In this document: positions 1 to 10,891 of the stretch, in pieces | Numbering within the stretch: position 1 is the first letter of the stretch | Layout: the number at the start of each line of letters is the position of its first letter | NCBI GenBank assembly: GCA_006176705.1 | Contig: QRFJ01000764.1 | Span: 62,001 to 126,000, forward strand | DNA from: Cocos nucifera | Lineage: Eukaryota; Streptophyta; Magnoliopsida; Arecales; Arecaceae | DNA length: 64,000 nucleotides | Direction: 5' to 3' | Notes under the pieces: model-generated | The model's input: only the letters and a program-made list of their open reading frames with translations | Database searches by the model: none | Told to the model about the DNA's origin: nothing | Position numbers and translations under genes: made by a program

Positions 1-361
1 TCAAGTTGGACCAAGTTAAAATGGGAGTCCTCGTATGACTAGGACTCTTTTCTCCTTGCGCTAATGAATTCCTCACACCCCTATGCCCTTTTTTGCTTTA
101 TTTTTTGGATGGAAAATCTTCTCTCCAGGCCTTTCACACATGCCCCTTGCTCTCCTTTCCTTCTTACATGAAGATAGGTAGTGGACCAAGTCAAACAAAG
201 GAGTTTGTTTTGATTTAAACTCTATGAGATAGAGTTTTGAGAAACCAAAATTTCTTCCCATGCTATGCCACCAACCCTCCTTATTTTTCTCTATTTTCTT
301 TCATAAACAAGAGCCCTTTTTGTGTGACAAAATTAGGAGGTCCACATAAAAAATAAAGGAG

Positions 362-386
362 GGGGTGCCCAAGAGTTGGGCGCCCC
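362..386 (+). other. LTR hairpin with GAG loop (C family)
   Basis: An inverted repeat with 11-base arms, GGGGTGCCCAA and TTGGGCGCCCC, separated by the loop GAG, with one G-T wobble. The same hairpin with the same loop occurs in the C1 and C2 LTRs, with several paired base changes. It lies about 70 bp upstream of the TATA-like box. Confidence 0.7.
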
Positions 387-455
387 AAGTCTAGTTCTAT
401 TTGGATATCTCTTGACTAGGTATTTGACCTAGTCAAGGATTGCTCCATATCTCCA

Positions 456-466
456 TATATAAAAGG
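456..466 (+). promoter_or_regulatory. TATA-like box of the C-type LTR
   Basis: TATATAAAAGG is a good plant TATA box. Its position in the middle of the LTR would place U3 to the left and the transcript start about 30 bp to the right. No equivalent perfect box was seen in the C1 LTR, so it may be a lineage difference or decay. Confidence 0.5.
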
Positions 467-1053
467 TCTTTTGATCTATTTTTTTCAGAGATTCTAGAGA
501 CTTGAGAGGCCATTATGGCATGGAAAAACCTAAGAGAGAAAAGCTTAGGCGTGGGAATTGTAAAGGCACTAATCAAGATGCTTTAGAGAGAGAAATAAAG
601 AAGAAGAAAATGGTCTTCTTCTAGGAGTTTCTCTAAATCTTTTCCTCTATTTTTTTGTGAGTTTTGAGAGGTGTTTTAGTATCAAAATCTTCTTTTTGAT
701 CTTTTAAAAAATTGAAAAGTTCAAAAATTGAAGAAAGAAGATCCAAATCGACCATCGAAGAAGGATCAGTACAGTACTAGCATACTACGCTGATTTTCGA
801 CATCGAACTTTTGATCTAAATCGAGGGCCCATGTGGATAACCTATAGAGGTCGAACACATATGTGGCTTGGAACAACAACCTCAGGATTGGATCGATGAG
901 TTAAGAAACTCAAATTTTAAGGATAAGGATGATTTGATCTTCCTATTACATATCCAGATTAGATCTAGAATAGTCTACTGTTGATATGATCAACATATAG
1001 TTTTTTAATATTTTAATTTTTGATTTAATTGTATGCTATTGATGCATAGTCAT

Positions 1054-1738
1054 TGATAGAACTAAAAATAACTCTACTCGCTATGTAGATAGGGTGAGTC
1101 AAAATCGTATCCTTAGGAACCTTGGGCTAAGTTGAGATTACAAAATAAAGAGAAAAGATTTATTTTGATTTAGAAAAAAAACTATCCTAAAATTAATATA
1201 ATTATAAAATAAAGATCTCGAGAGTTATGAATTAATTTTTCACTTATAGAGTTATATCACTTTTTTAATTTTTAAAATAGTTATGATTAATCTTAGAAAA
1301 AATACCTATCCTTCCTTGGCACGTCCTATAACCATAGATCATGGTGCATCTCCAAAAAGTACTAGATAAATAAATTTTCTTTCCTCGGCATGCTCCGTAC
1401 CCATAGATCATGGTGCATCTCCAAAAAGCAAAAGTTATTTCTAATATTAATCTAACAAGAAAGCATAAATGAAAGCATATAAAGAAGAGCAAATAAAGAA
1501 CTCATGATAATTTTAAAAAGCATAATCTTTATTCCAAAAAAAGAAATATAAGAAAATTTAGAATAATAAAACTTGTTCGATGTCATTACAAAATTTTTCT
1601 CCCTCTTGAAACTGCTAGCCTAGCTGCTCATAAAGTAATCCCTTCCTCTTCCTCTATGCAAGGCTCTAGAAAAATTTCTGGGATGATCCTCAAGTGGAAG
1701 TACAAGAGCCTTTTTATAAGTGATAAGAGAGAAAGGAT
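1054..1738 (-). repeat. Ty3/gypsy LTR, left part (element G)
   Basis: This is AT-rich non-coding sequence continued at 10145-10891 on the far side of element B. The assignment rests on the minus-strand gypsy features that follow: a purine tract next to 10891, then the pol remnant at 12010-12972. Read on the minus strand the LTR would start TGATGAATAT (at 10891) and end GTTCTATCA (at 1054), giving TG...CA ends and about 1.43 kb. The left border is uncertain by about 20 bp. Confidence 0.55.
1314..1430. repeat. Tandem repeat inside the gypsy LTR, period about 69 bp
   Basis: The block CCATAGATCATGGTGCATCT occurs at 1332 and again at 1401, each followed by CCAAAAAG and preceded by a similar C-rich stretch (CCTTGGCACG versus CCTCGGCATG). 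Two units are visible and the second is shorter. Confidence 0.75.
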
Positions 1739-3148
1739 TTTTTAGGATTAGTGATGCTCCCAAGCCTTAGGAGGCTACTAAAGGAGTCAGGGTGTTGGCT
1801 CTGAGAGATTAGGACATGTGTGTGTTAGATATATATGCCCTAGAAGCCAGAATTGGCTGACACTTGTAATATACTTCTAGGGACAAAATTATAATTTTGA
1901 CTATAATCAATAAAATGGATTATTTTCTATCAGATATGTATATTTAGTGTCTGTGATATATCCTTTGAGTTAATGGTAATGATAATTCATATTTTCAAGA
2001 GTTGAAAATTTAAGACATGAATAATCATTATTAACTCATAAAATGCTTCAGACCATAGGATCATCACGAGGATGGTGATTGATCCAGAAGGGTTGGTGTA
2101 CAATCGCTTCTCTTTAGTAGATGAGTCTTGAGTCTATGGTGTGGAGACACTAGAGCGAGAGTACAGATACTCGTTAGAGAACGAGGGCACTGAGCGTGAC
2201 CACCTCGAGTAGTCATTAGGAAGTCTACCTTCTCGTCAATGACTGACTCGATGCTACAGTGGTGTGTCTGATTCTTTGACCTGAGGTGCATCGATAGTTC
2301 ACCTTGAGGGTGTTATAGTTTGACTACACCATAACTCGATCTCCTAGCCATTCGAAATCCTGAGGTGTATGTTGGCTATAGCATGTTCATTGTAGGAACT
2401 GGATTGCATCAAGATGGAATCTATCTACCTTGGTGGTAGAGGAGCAGCCCTATGATGATCATGAGAAATCAAGTCTAGAAGCCCATGGCCATGGCAGAGT
2501 GAAATAATAGAAAGAGTTTCTATTTAGATTTTCACATAGGACTTGAATCGAATGATTACATCATATGATAGAAACTAGGGTTTGACGAGTTCACCTTAAC
2601 CCTAATCTGATCGGGGCTCAAGATAGAAGAACTTAATCACATAGGTAGCTGCACCAAGAGGTTCGCATTCAGCTCTGATGGGTTGCCACCATATACTGCT
2701 AGGTGTCACTGGTGGATTTTGGGAGCAATTAGAATGATTTAGATGATCGATCATTCTAGCTGTTCGAATCAGAAGAGTTCTGATCCATCGAAAGGAGTTT
2801 CGATGATGTCGATGATAGAGATCATGACATATCCCATTACCATACAGAACTGAACCTAACTGGGTCACACAAATAAGGGTTTGAATCTGGTGATCATCAA
2901 TTGAACTGATCCAGTTCAATTGATCTGAATGAGATTCAATTAGGTTCAAGAAAATCGTGCTAGCACTCGATTGAACCTAACGTTCTTCTTTTACTATCAT
3001 AAATAGTTGTCCTGACTGAGCCAAAGGAGTTTGTACTCGATCAGAGGCCTTCACTTGGTTTGACTGAAGTCTGTTCAGGTTAGAAAAGGGTTGTCTTATT
3101 TTGTAAGACAATACTTACCATTTTTGGTCATCTACCACTTCTCGTCCT

Positions 3149-3207
3149 TTGACTTTGGTTAAAAGTTGACATTTGACTGGTCAAATGTTGACCATTGACA
3201 CTTTGAC
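3149..3207 (+). promoter_or_regulatory. Cluster of TTGAC (W-box-like) cores in the A LTR
   Basis: Six TTGAC cores fall within about 60 bp, some followed by C as in the WRKY-bound W-box TTGAC(C/T), with GTCAA cores on the other strand between them. The block is kept in other A LTRs, for example 28119-28180, 42440-42500 and 8115-8180. It lies about 320 bp upstream of the TATA box. The binding role is inferred from the motif only. Confidence 0.55.
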
Positions 3208-3281
3208 TTCTATCCATGTGTCATGCACCTATTGAAGAGCTGGTGGGGGCTTGTCCCCCTACCAGAAACTGGCAAGAAGGA

Positions 3282-3309
3282 GGGTGCATGCCAAGGGTGG
3301 CGTGCGCCC
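3282..3309 (+). other. GC-rich LTR hairpin with AGGG loop (A family)
   Basis: The arms GGGTGCATGCCA and TGGCGTGCGCCC pair over 12 bp with two G-T wobbles around the loop AGGG. The copy at 28254-28281 is a perfect 12-bp stem, and the copy at 8015-8042 has paired changes. Confidence 0.7.
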
Positions 3310-3521
3310 AAGCATGAGGCACCCAAGAGTCCCTGTTCAATAGGGGCTCCATCTCCTTTTTGGATTTCGATTAGACTCCTCCTAAGAACAAACTTTGACT
3401 GGTCTTAGGCACCATCTAAGGATGAATCCAAGGGACTCTATTTTCACCAATCAGATTTAGATCTGATTTCATAAAGGGCTGTGATTGGTTGGGAAGAAGA
3501 GGAGTTGGATCACGCATAGTC

Positions 3522-3530
3522 TATAAATAA
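3522..3530 (+). promoter_or_regulatory. TATA box of the A-family LTR
   Basis: TATAAATAA is preserved at the same LTR position in other copies (28494-28502; near 35515; near 45850; reverse complements near 7797 and 42128). It should set the start of the retrotransposon RNA about 30 bp downstream. Confidence 0.7.
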
Positions 3531-4398
3531 GACCCTACGCCCAACTCAAAGTGAGAACACAATTCCCACGCCCCAAGGCTGCCTCTCTCCTCCTCCTCCA
3601 TGCCAAGTCCATCTTCTCCCTCTCCTCTTGATGCGCAAAGTAGTTTGGGATCTAAGTTGGTGCAATCTAAGCGATAGAAAGGTGACAGAAAGCTAGAAGG
3701 CTGAGCTGCTGCAAAGGACAACTATTGATCTTCGAAAGCTGTTTTGAAGATCCTCTAAATTAGATTCAGATCTAATTTTAGAGACATGAAAGAGAAGAAG
3801 AAGATCTCCTAATCCAACCCAAGTGGATACCGGTAGAGGCCAGGCACTTGGGTCGCTAGATCTAGAACCTTCTGCTGCTTACAGGATCATCAACATGTAA
3901 TAGGATTACCCTACATCAAGATAAATTAAATATAATTTAATTTTATCTATATTTTATTTTAATTATTAAAATAATAAAAAATAGATCTGAAATATTTCAA
4001 ATCTGATTTGGATCAAAGAGAAAATTTTTTGAAATATATCTCTTGATCCGATCAGATCTGAACGAACCTGGTCCGGAAAATCAGGATTTTCCTTCAGTGT
4101 GGTCCTAGGGCTAGGATCAATTTTGGTCCTAGGGTGGAGGTTCAGCCCTCCATGATCATGAGGCTCTAGTTTGGGTCTCATGGGGGCTACTCAGAGTTTG
4201 GACTTGATTTGGATCCATTGGATTCAGTGCATGATCAGACCATAGGTGTATATGGGTTTGGATGAGTGCATTCATTTTAGGTTAGCCCAAAAAATTTTTT
4301 ATGGATTAGAATTTTGGTCCATGTACAGGTATATATATACATGTATATTGTAAACCCTAGGTTGTGAGAAAAAGAATCAATAGAACCATTTTCACCCA

Positions 4399-4522
4399 CA
4401 TCTCTCCCTCTCTCTGGTTTCTTCACAAGCCAAGTTGCCTTAAGGGGCATGCCTCCATCCCATCTCTCCCTCTCTCTGATTTCTTCACAAGCCAAGTTGC
4501 CCTAGGGGGCACGCCTCCAAGC
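4399..4522. repeat. 62-bp tandem duplication in the 5' LTR of B
   Basis: The unit begins CATCTCTCCCTCTCTCTG and runs 4399-4460, then repeats 4461-4522 with a few substitutions. The 3' LTR has one unit only. The duplication therefore arose after B inserted, or differed between the two LTRs from the start. Confidence 0.9.
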
Positions 4523-4589
4523 ATGGAGGATGGAGGCGTGCCGCACTCTTCCTTCAACCTCTACAACATCAAGGATCCTGCACAATAAT

Positions 4590-4602
4590 TGGTATCAAAG
4601 CC
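4590..4602 (+). other. Primer binding site of element B
   Basis: TGGTATCAAAGCC lies three bases after the 5' LTR. It differs by one base from TGGTATCAGAGC, the complement of the initiator methionine tRNA 3' end used by most plant copia and many gypsy elements. Confidence 0.85.
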
Positions 4603-5959
4603 ATCTTAACGAGGAGGCATGAAGGTGACATCCAGCAATAGGGTTCAACAAAAGAACATAAAAAAAATTATTTTGGGGGCCGTCAGGGCCTCCCTTTATT
4701 CCTCTCGATTGGCAGTGGTAGGTGATTGGCCATTGATCTCAGGCTTGGAGATCGAATCCTGTAAATCAACATCAATCCCAGCATCTGGTGGTTGGTTTTG
4801 GCAAGCTGGTGGCTGATCGCAGCATGTGGAGGTGGATCCCATAGGTGGTCGATGGAGGCACTCATGGGCAAAGTGCGCAAGATCTGGAGTGTGACGGCAT
4901 GGCTGTCTTCTTCTCTAGGGAGGAACATTGTAGGTGGTGGCATCATTGTAGGTGGCACACGATCTTCTTATTTGGGAACATCGCAGATGGTGCCAACATT
5001 GATTTCGACAGTGGTGCATGGTAGCATGCATGGGTGTGAGCAATGGCGACCAACTAACAGTGACGGCTGGTGGAACGCGGGTGCAAGCATGCATGCAGTT
5101 GGAGCCGATCGAGAAGGCAGCTGGAGTAGGGGAGATTAGTCAGATCTTCCCCTTTCGACAAGATGGCATGCGACCAAATTTTGGATCCAACAGCGGTAGT
5201 GTGAGATGGCACAGTGAAAGCTTGGGATCCGATCAGGGAGCACCGATCTAGTGGTGGCACGCCTAGATCCGATAGTGGCACATGGATCCAAGCCAGCGAG
5301 ATGGCACAGGGCCCCCTCTTCCTCCTGACACATGGATCTGGTGGCGCACGAATAGCAGCAGCGATAGCGTGCCATATTGTTGGTCTGGCGATGGTGGCAC
5401 CAAGATCCGATAGTGGTCATGCGATTACAGATCGATCGATGGCAGTCATGGCAATAGGAGTTCTCCATTTTTATTTTTGGATGGGACAAAGCAGGGAGAA
5501 GGCCAAGGAATCTAGAAGGTTCCAGGAGCAGTGGTTCGACGGTGGTGACGTCTAGATCTGGCAGTGGCACCTGAGTGTGGTTGGTCGGTGGTGATCGGGT
5601 GTTCTATTTTTTGGGATGGAATGGAGATGGGAGGAGGAAGGAGCCAAAGGAGAAAGTTTGGAAGGTTCTAGAGAGAAAAAAGCCTTCTAGCAAGCAAAAA
5701 AAAAGAGTTTTTTATTTTTGATTTTCTTTATTGTTCATGCTATTCTCCTGGATGTAGCCTTGGGTGTTGGTGATTCTATTTGGCATGTCAGAGGAGAGAT
5801 CACTCAAGAGCTCAAGATTGAGGTGGAGCTGAAGAAGCAACTATTCAGTCTGGTGGAAGGCTGTGAAACATAGTTGGGGTGTATTCAGCGATGTGATCGG
5901 TTAGAGCCTTGAGGGTGATGGAGATGGATGATCTATGAAGGTCCAGTAAGTTAGGGTTG

Positions 5960-6450
5960 GACAGCTTAGAGCGGTGCAGAGACCAGGCAGGAAGCACTAG
6001 AGTGTTTCAGTAGCACTACCTAGAGGCATAAGGGCTGAGAGAGGCTCGGTGGTGCAGCAGCCAAGGAGGATATCTCAGTGAAGAGTGCCTGGGGTTTCTC
6101 AAGAAGATCGAAAGTAGGTCTCAGGAAGAGTCAGAGGTTCTCAGGGAGCACCAGAGAAATCTAGTAGCCAGGAGTATCCTGGATCAGGTTTCTTCGATAG
6201 GAGTACTAGGGAGAGTCGTAGTTCAGGTGGGGGATGGTTTGTGTGCTGCAAGAGAGGACTCGGATACCTATGAGGAGGTGGTGTCGAGACAAGATAGAGA
6301 GTGCTGGAGTGCTGTAGTAGTGCTTCCTTAGAGGCATGGGGGTTGAGAGAGGCTTGACAATGCAATAGCCGAGGAAGGTATCTCAATGGAGAGTGTCAGT
6401 AGGCATCTTAAGGAGACCAAGAGCAGGCCTTAGGGAGAGCCAAGGAGTCT
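5960..6450. repeat. Diverged tandem repeat inside B, period about 308 bp
   Basis: Two blocks share the order of motifs AGAGGCAT, GAGAGAGGCT, CAATAGCC or CAGCAGCC, GGAGGATATCTCA or GGAAGGTATCTCA, then a related tail with GGAGACC or GAAGATC. The first runs about 5960-6150 and the second about 6265-6450. Confidence 0.6.
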
Positions 6451-6814
6451 TAGGAGACTTAGGATGAGATAGATGGGTCTGAGCCTAGGACAGGGTTTGA
6501 GCTGTAGTTCCTTCGGGTGGAACTGAAGCGATGGTTAGTGCTGGGGCAGAAGAGGAGAGATGCTAGGATAGAATTTTCTAGGGTTCGATTGCTAGATTCA
6601 GAAGAGTTGGATGAACTCTTGTATTTCAGAGGTGCCCTTGGATTACGGAGGTATCCGAGATGGCTTTGGTGGGATCGATGGAGTGCAGAGAGTCCGAAGG
6701 AGCAATGACGGTGTACGAGGTGCAGCGGTAGCCTTAGTAGTGTAGTGTTGGATGGTTGGCCTCAGACGACTCGGTGATAGAGTCAAAATCTTCTGCGGCA
6801 TCAGATGGACTTCA

Positions 6815-6915
6815 GGTCAAGTGGAGCTCTGGAGTGGCAGCTTCGTAGGTGGAGCTCCAGAGAGGTGGCTTTATAGTGGAGCTCCGGAGTTGTGACTTTA
6901 TAAGTGGAGAGAAAA
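6815..6915. repeat. Three short repeats of a GTGGAGCTC unit inside B
   Basis: GTGGAGCTCTGGAG, GTGGAGCTCCAGAG and GTGGAGCTCCGGAG start about 26-32 bp apart, each followed by a related GTGGC...TTATA or TTCGTA tail. This is a small local amplification in the non-coding interior. Confidence 0.65.
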
Positions 6916-7369
6916 TTTGGCATGAGCTCAGAGAGGAGGGGTGCAAGAGGATCGATATCCTAGCACCAGCACTAGTGATGCATAGTTCTAGGTGGAGTGG
7001 CACGTGCAGATGGACAGGCATAGTTCTGAGGAGATCATGTCAGATGGTACAGCATGTGCTGGTGCAGGAATGCTGTAGGTTCTCCATAAAAGTTCAAAAA
7101 AGATAATGCAGCTGCTAAGCAGAAGGGATCCTAAAATCTAGGATGGTGCTAATAAGCAAGCCAAGATTTCAGCTATAGAGACAGTCATCCCAAAGGTCTC
7201 CAAGAGTGCACAGTAGTTGAAGAGGATTGGCAGAGGCATTAGAGTTTGCATAGTGAGCTGTCTGGGTGCGTTGCGAAGCATAGGTCGATATTGTAGCCAC
7301 AGGGTTAGAGCTGGAGGACATCAGTTCGAAGCCAATGAGTGTGGTGGAGCATGAGTCTCAGGAGCTATG

Positions 7370-9497
7370 TGAAGGAAAATCCTTATTTTCCGGATCAGGT
7401 TCGTTCAGATCTGATCGAATCAAGAGATATATTTCAAAATTTTTTTCTTTGATCTAGATTAGATCTGCAATATTTCAGATATGATTCTTATTATTTTATT
7501 AATTAAAATAAATTTAGATAAATTAAATCAAATTTAATTTATCTTGAAGTGGGTAATCCTATTACCCGTTGATGATCCTGTAAGTAGCGGAAGGTTTTAG
7601 ATCTAGCTATGCAAGTGCCTGGTCTCTATCGGTATCCACTCAGGTTGGATCTGAAGATTCTCTTCTTCTCTATCATGTCTCCAAAAATCAGATCTAGATC
7701 TGATCTGGAGGATCTTTAAAACTCCTTTCGAAGATCAGCAGTTGTCCTTTGCAGCAGCGCAGCCTTCTAGCTTTCAGTCGCCTTTCTCTCATCTTATTTA
7801 TAGACTATCTATGATCCAACTCCTCTTCTTCCCGATCAATCACAATCCTTTGTGAACTCAAATCTAAATCTGATTGGTGAGAATAGAGTCCCTTAGATTC
7901 CTCCTTAGATGGTGCCTAAGACCAGTCAAAGTTGGTTCTTAGGAGAACTCTAATCGAAATTCAAAAAGGAGATGGAGTCCCTGTCCAACAGGGACTCCTT
8001 GGCGCCTCCAACTTGGGCACACGCCAAGGGTGGTGTGTGCCCTCCTCCTTGCCGGGTTCTGGCAGGGGGACAGGCCCCCACCAGCTCTTCAATAGGTGCA
8101 TGACATGTTGACAGAAGTCAAAGTATCAATGGTCAATGTTTGACCAGTCAAAGGTCAACTTTTGACCAAAGTCAAAGGACGAGAAATGGTAGGTGACCAA
8201 AAATGGCAGATATTATCTTACAAAATAAGACAATCTTTTTCTGACCAGGACAGGCTCCAGTCAGATCAGGTGAAGGCCTCTAAATGAGCACAAACTTCTT
8301 TGGCTCAGTCAGGACAACTATTTATGATAGTAAAAGAAGAACGTTAGGTTCAATCGAGTGCTAGCATGATTTTCTTGAACATAATTGAATCTCATTCAGA
8401 TCAATTAAATTGGATTAGTTCAATTGATGATCATCAGATTCAAATCCTTGTTTGTGTGACCCAGGTAGGTTCAATTCTGTATGGTAATGAGATATGTCAT
8501 GATCTCTATCATCGACATCATCAACTCCTTTCGATGGATCAGAACTCTTCTGATTCGAACAGCTAGAATGATTGATCATCTAAATCATTCTAATTGCTCC
8601 CAAAATCCACAAGTGAAACCTAGCAGTATATGGTGGCAACCCATCAGAGCTAAATGCAAATCTCTTGGTACAGCTACTTATGTGATTAAGTTCTTCTATC
8701 TTGAGCCCCGATTAGATTAGGGTTAAGGTGAACTCGTCAAACCCTAGTCTCTATCATATGATGTAATCATTCGATTCAAGTCCAATGTGTAAATCTAAAT
8801 AGAAACTCTTTCTATTATTTCATTCTACCATGGCCATGGGCTTCTGGACTTGATTCTCATGATCATCATAGGGCAGCTCCTCTACCACCGAGGTAGATAG
8901 ATTCCATCTTGATGCTATCCAGTTCCTACAATGAACATGCTATAGCCAACATACACCTCAGGGTTCTGTATGGCTAGGAGATCGAGTAATAGTGTAGTCA
9001 AACTATAACACCCTCAAGATGAACTGTCGATGCATCTCAGGTCAAAGAACCAGATACACCACTACAGCATCGAGTCAGTCATTGACGAGAAGGTAGACTT
9101 CCTAATGACTACTCGAGGTGGTCACGCTCAGTGCCCTTATTCTCTAACCAGTACCTATACTCTCGCTTCGGTGTCTCCACACCGTACACTTAAGACTCAT
9201 CTACTAAAGAGAAGCGATTGTACACCAACCTTCCAGATCAATCACCATCCTCGTGATGATCCTATGGTCGGAAGCATTTTATGAGTTAATAATGATTATT
9301 CATGTCTTAAATTTTCAACTCTTGAAAATATGAATTATTATTACAATTAACTCAAAGGATGTATCAAAGACACTAAATACACATACGTGATAGAAAATAA
9401 TTCATTTTATTAGTTTTAGTCAAAATTATAATTTTGCTCCTAGAAGTGTATTACAAGTGTCAGCCAATTCTAGCTTCTTGGGCACATATATCTAATA
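7370..9497 (-). repeat. Solo LTR of copia family A, minus orientation
   Basis: This is a full A LTR in reverse, starting TGAAGGAAAATCC and ending CACATATATCTAATA, about 2128 bp. The flanks CTATG and CTGTG match at 4 of 5 positions, as expected for an aged target duplication. There is no second LTR or internal region, so it is a solo LTR inside the B interior. The open frames on the plus strand (8366-8720, 9030-9284) are antisense to the LTR and I do not regard them as genes. Confidence 0.93.
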
Positions 9498-9633
9498 CTG
9501 TGGAGCATAGGTCAGTGTTCCAGCTTGGGAGGTGAGGTGGCTTCGAGGGGACGGTATCAGCTCTGGAGGCAGCAGGATGGTGCAGATGGTTCATGCAGGA
9601 TTTTCCAAGGCTTCGGAGCACCAAGATGGAGAT

Positions 9634-10139
9634 TGTTAGGATTAGTGTTGCTCCCAAGCCTTGGAAGGCCACTAGAGGAGTCAGGGTGTTGGCTCTAGGG
9701 GACTAGGACATGTATGGTCCTAGGGTTGGGATAGATTTGGATCCTAGGGTGGAGGTTCAGCCCTCCACCATCATGAGGCCCTAGTTTGGATCTCATGGGG
9801 GCTACTTAGAGTTTGGACTACATTTGGATCTATAGGATTGAGTACATGATCAGACCATGGGTGTACATGGGTTTGGATGAGTGCATTCGGACTAGGTTAG
9901 CCTAAGGAGTTTTTATGGGTTAGAATTTTGGTTCATGTACAGGTATATATATACATGTATATTGTAAATCCTAGGCTGTGAGAAAGAGAATCAATAGAAC
10001 CATTTTCTTCCATATCTCTCCCTCTCTCTGGTTTCTTCACATGGCAAGGTGCCCTAGGGGGCGTGCCTCCAAGCACGAAGGAAGGAGGCACGCTCCACTC
10101 TTCCTTCAGCCTCAATAATATCAAGGATCCTACACAACA
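9634..10139 (+). repeat. 3' LTR of element B
   Basis: It starts TGTTAGGATTAGTG directly after the purine-rich CAAGATGGAGAT (9622-9633) and ends ACACAACA. It is 506 bp long. It lacks both the nested A LTR and the 62-bp duplication seen in the 5' LTR. The 136 bp before it (9498-9633) are the last part of the B interior. Confidence 0.9.
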
Positions 10140-10144
10140 GGTTT

Positions 10145-10891
10145 TACATAGTTTTTAGATATGGGACTAAAGAAAATAATAAGGACTAAAGGATGGATGG
10201 ATGAGATTGAAGGATCAAGAGCAGATAAAGTAAAAAAAAAATTACCATTCAATATAAATTCTTCCTCTTGAAATATTTCTAAATATTATTTGTTTCCCTT
10301 AGAGTCCTGTGACCCATGGCATTGGCATCGCCTTTTTCTTTTCTCTTCATGAAGAAACCAATGTGCACCTCCCACATCACACCTAGCGTGTTTCCCCATT
10401 TCCATGCGCACATAGTGCTAGCCCCCATAAGCCACACTAAGAAATATAATACCTTCTCTTATCATTCAATCCATATTATCTTTCATGGATCCCACTTTAT
10501 TTATTACTTCTCATCTCTTTTCAAAAACTCTTCTCCCAAAATCTCATCAAAAACTCTTCTAAAAATTCTTCTCAAAATCTCCTCTCTTAACATCTCTTCT
10601 CAACATTCTCAAAATATCTTGACTTTTGATCCTACATGGTTCTTGTTTAATGTGCATCCACTTCGTGTGTATTTCACATGGAGACCCTAGAATGAAGATT
10701 TTGAACTTGCACATTACAGGCTTGGATTTGAGCTTGCTGGACCTTATTACGTGCAACTATTGGGTGCTGGGCCTTCTGCTAGTTGATTAATAATTCATGA
10801 AAAGAAACATAAGAAGTATCAAATATAAAATAATAAATATTAAATAGCATAGGTTTTAATATTTCTTATGTCATATTTAATATATTCATCA
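10145..10891 (-). repeat. Ty3/gypsy LTR, right part (element G)
   Basis: This is the continuation of 1054-1738 beyond element B and its target duplication (10140-10144). At its right edge, read on the minus strand, AAGTTGGAAGGTA is followed by TGATGAATAT, which fits a purine tract followed by the LTR start. Several short open frames on both strands have no protein similarity that I recognise. Confidence 0.55.

Larger units (their letters stand above)
1..1053 (+). repeat. Fragment of a C-family Ty1/copia LTR, cut by the window edge
   Basis: This stretch is a diverged relative of the C1 LTR at 12973-15868. It shares the pyrimidine-rich part, the hairpin at 362-386, and the downstream text on dropping bullets of GATCTAGAAT and TTGATATGATCAA found near 15650-15680. 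The homology fades at about 1040-1055, where a different repeat (the gypsy LTR) begins. I infer that the gypsy element inserted into this LTR and that its other half lies outside the window. There is no coding potential; short open frames here are incidental. Whether it is a solo LTR or part of a full element cannot be told. Confidence 0.7.
1823..4096 (+). repeat. Solo LTR of copia family A, plus orientation
   Basis: A complete 2274-bp LTR starts TGTTAGATAT and ends TTTTCCTTCA. It is flanked on both sides by the perfect 5-bp duplication GTGTG (1818-1822 and 4097-4101). No primer site, gag or second LTR adjoins it, so it is the product of LTR-LTR recombination. The uninterrupted target is visible in the B 3' LTR near 9709, where the text reads GACATGTATGGTCC. 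A TATA box lies at 3522-3530. Confidence 0.95.
1739..4587 (+). repeat. 5' LTR of element B (split by a solo A LTR)
   Basis: After removing the nested LTR at 1823-4096 and one copy of GTGTG, the sequence matches the 3' LTR at 9634-10139 along its length, from TTAGGATTAGTG to ATCAAGGATCCT. The expected TG start reads TT, and the end reads ACAATA instead of ACAACA. It is about 62 bp longer than the 3' LTR because of the tandem duplication at 4399-4522. Confidence 0.88.
4603..7369 (+). other. Internal region of element B, no recognisable protein
   Basis: This part is richer in G and C than its surroundings and holds many short open frames, the longest about 144 codons on the minus strand (5136-5570). 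None shows a zinc knuckle, DSG/DTG protease, integrase or YxDD motif. Local repeats occur (5960-6450 and 6815-6915). I do not recognise a function. It may be structural cargo of a non-autonomous element or a decayed gag. Confidence 0.6.
1739..10139 (+). mobile_element. Element B: short LTR retrotransposon without recognisable genes
   Basis: Two LTRs in the same orientation bound the element: 1739-4587 (with a nested A LTR) and 9634-10139. Next to the left LTR is a primer binding site, and before the right LTR a purine-rich stretch. The flanks are GGATT on the left and GGTTT on the right, a 4 of 5 match expected for an old target duplication. Without the nested LTRs the internal part is about 2.9 kb and has no gag, protease, reverse transcriptase or integrase motif. 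It therefore looks non-autonomous. It inserted into the gypsy LTR. Confidence 0.85.

Noticed and set aside
2064..2291. A second antisense open frame in A LTRs, also at 9030-9284 and 51767-52006
   Set aside because: It is an incidental frame in LTR sequence. Its start and end differ between copies and no motif is visible.
2602..2949. A 115-codon open frame antisense in A LTRs, intact in two copies (2602-2949 and 27573-27920)
   Set aside because: The two copies differ by similar numbers of silent and amino-acid-changing substitutions, and the frame is broken in the other A LTRs. This is the pattern of recent common origin without selection.
4792..5570. Open frames of 113-144 codons inside B
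   Set aside because: They overlap on both strands, have no recognisable motif, and lie in G-rich sequence where stops are rarer. I could not support a gene.
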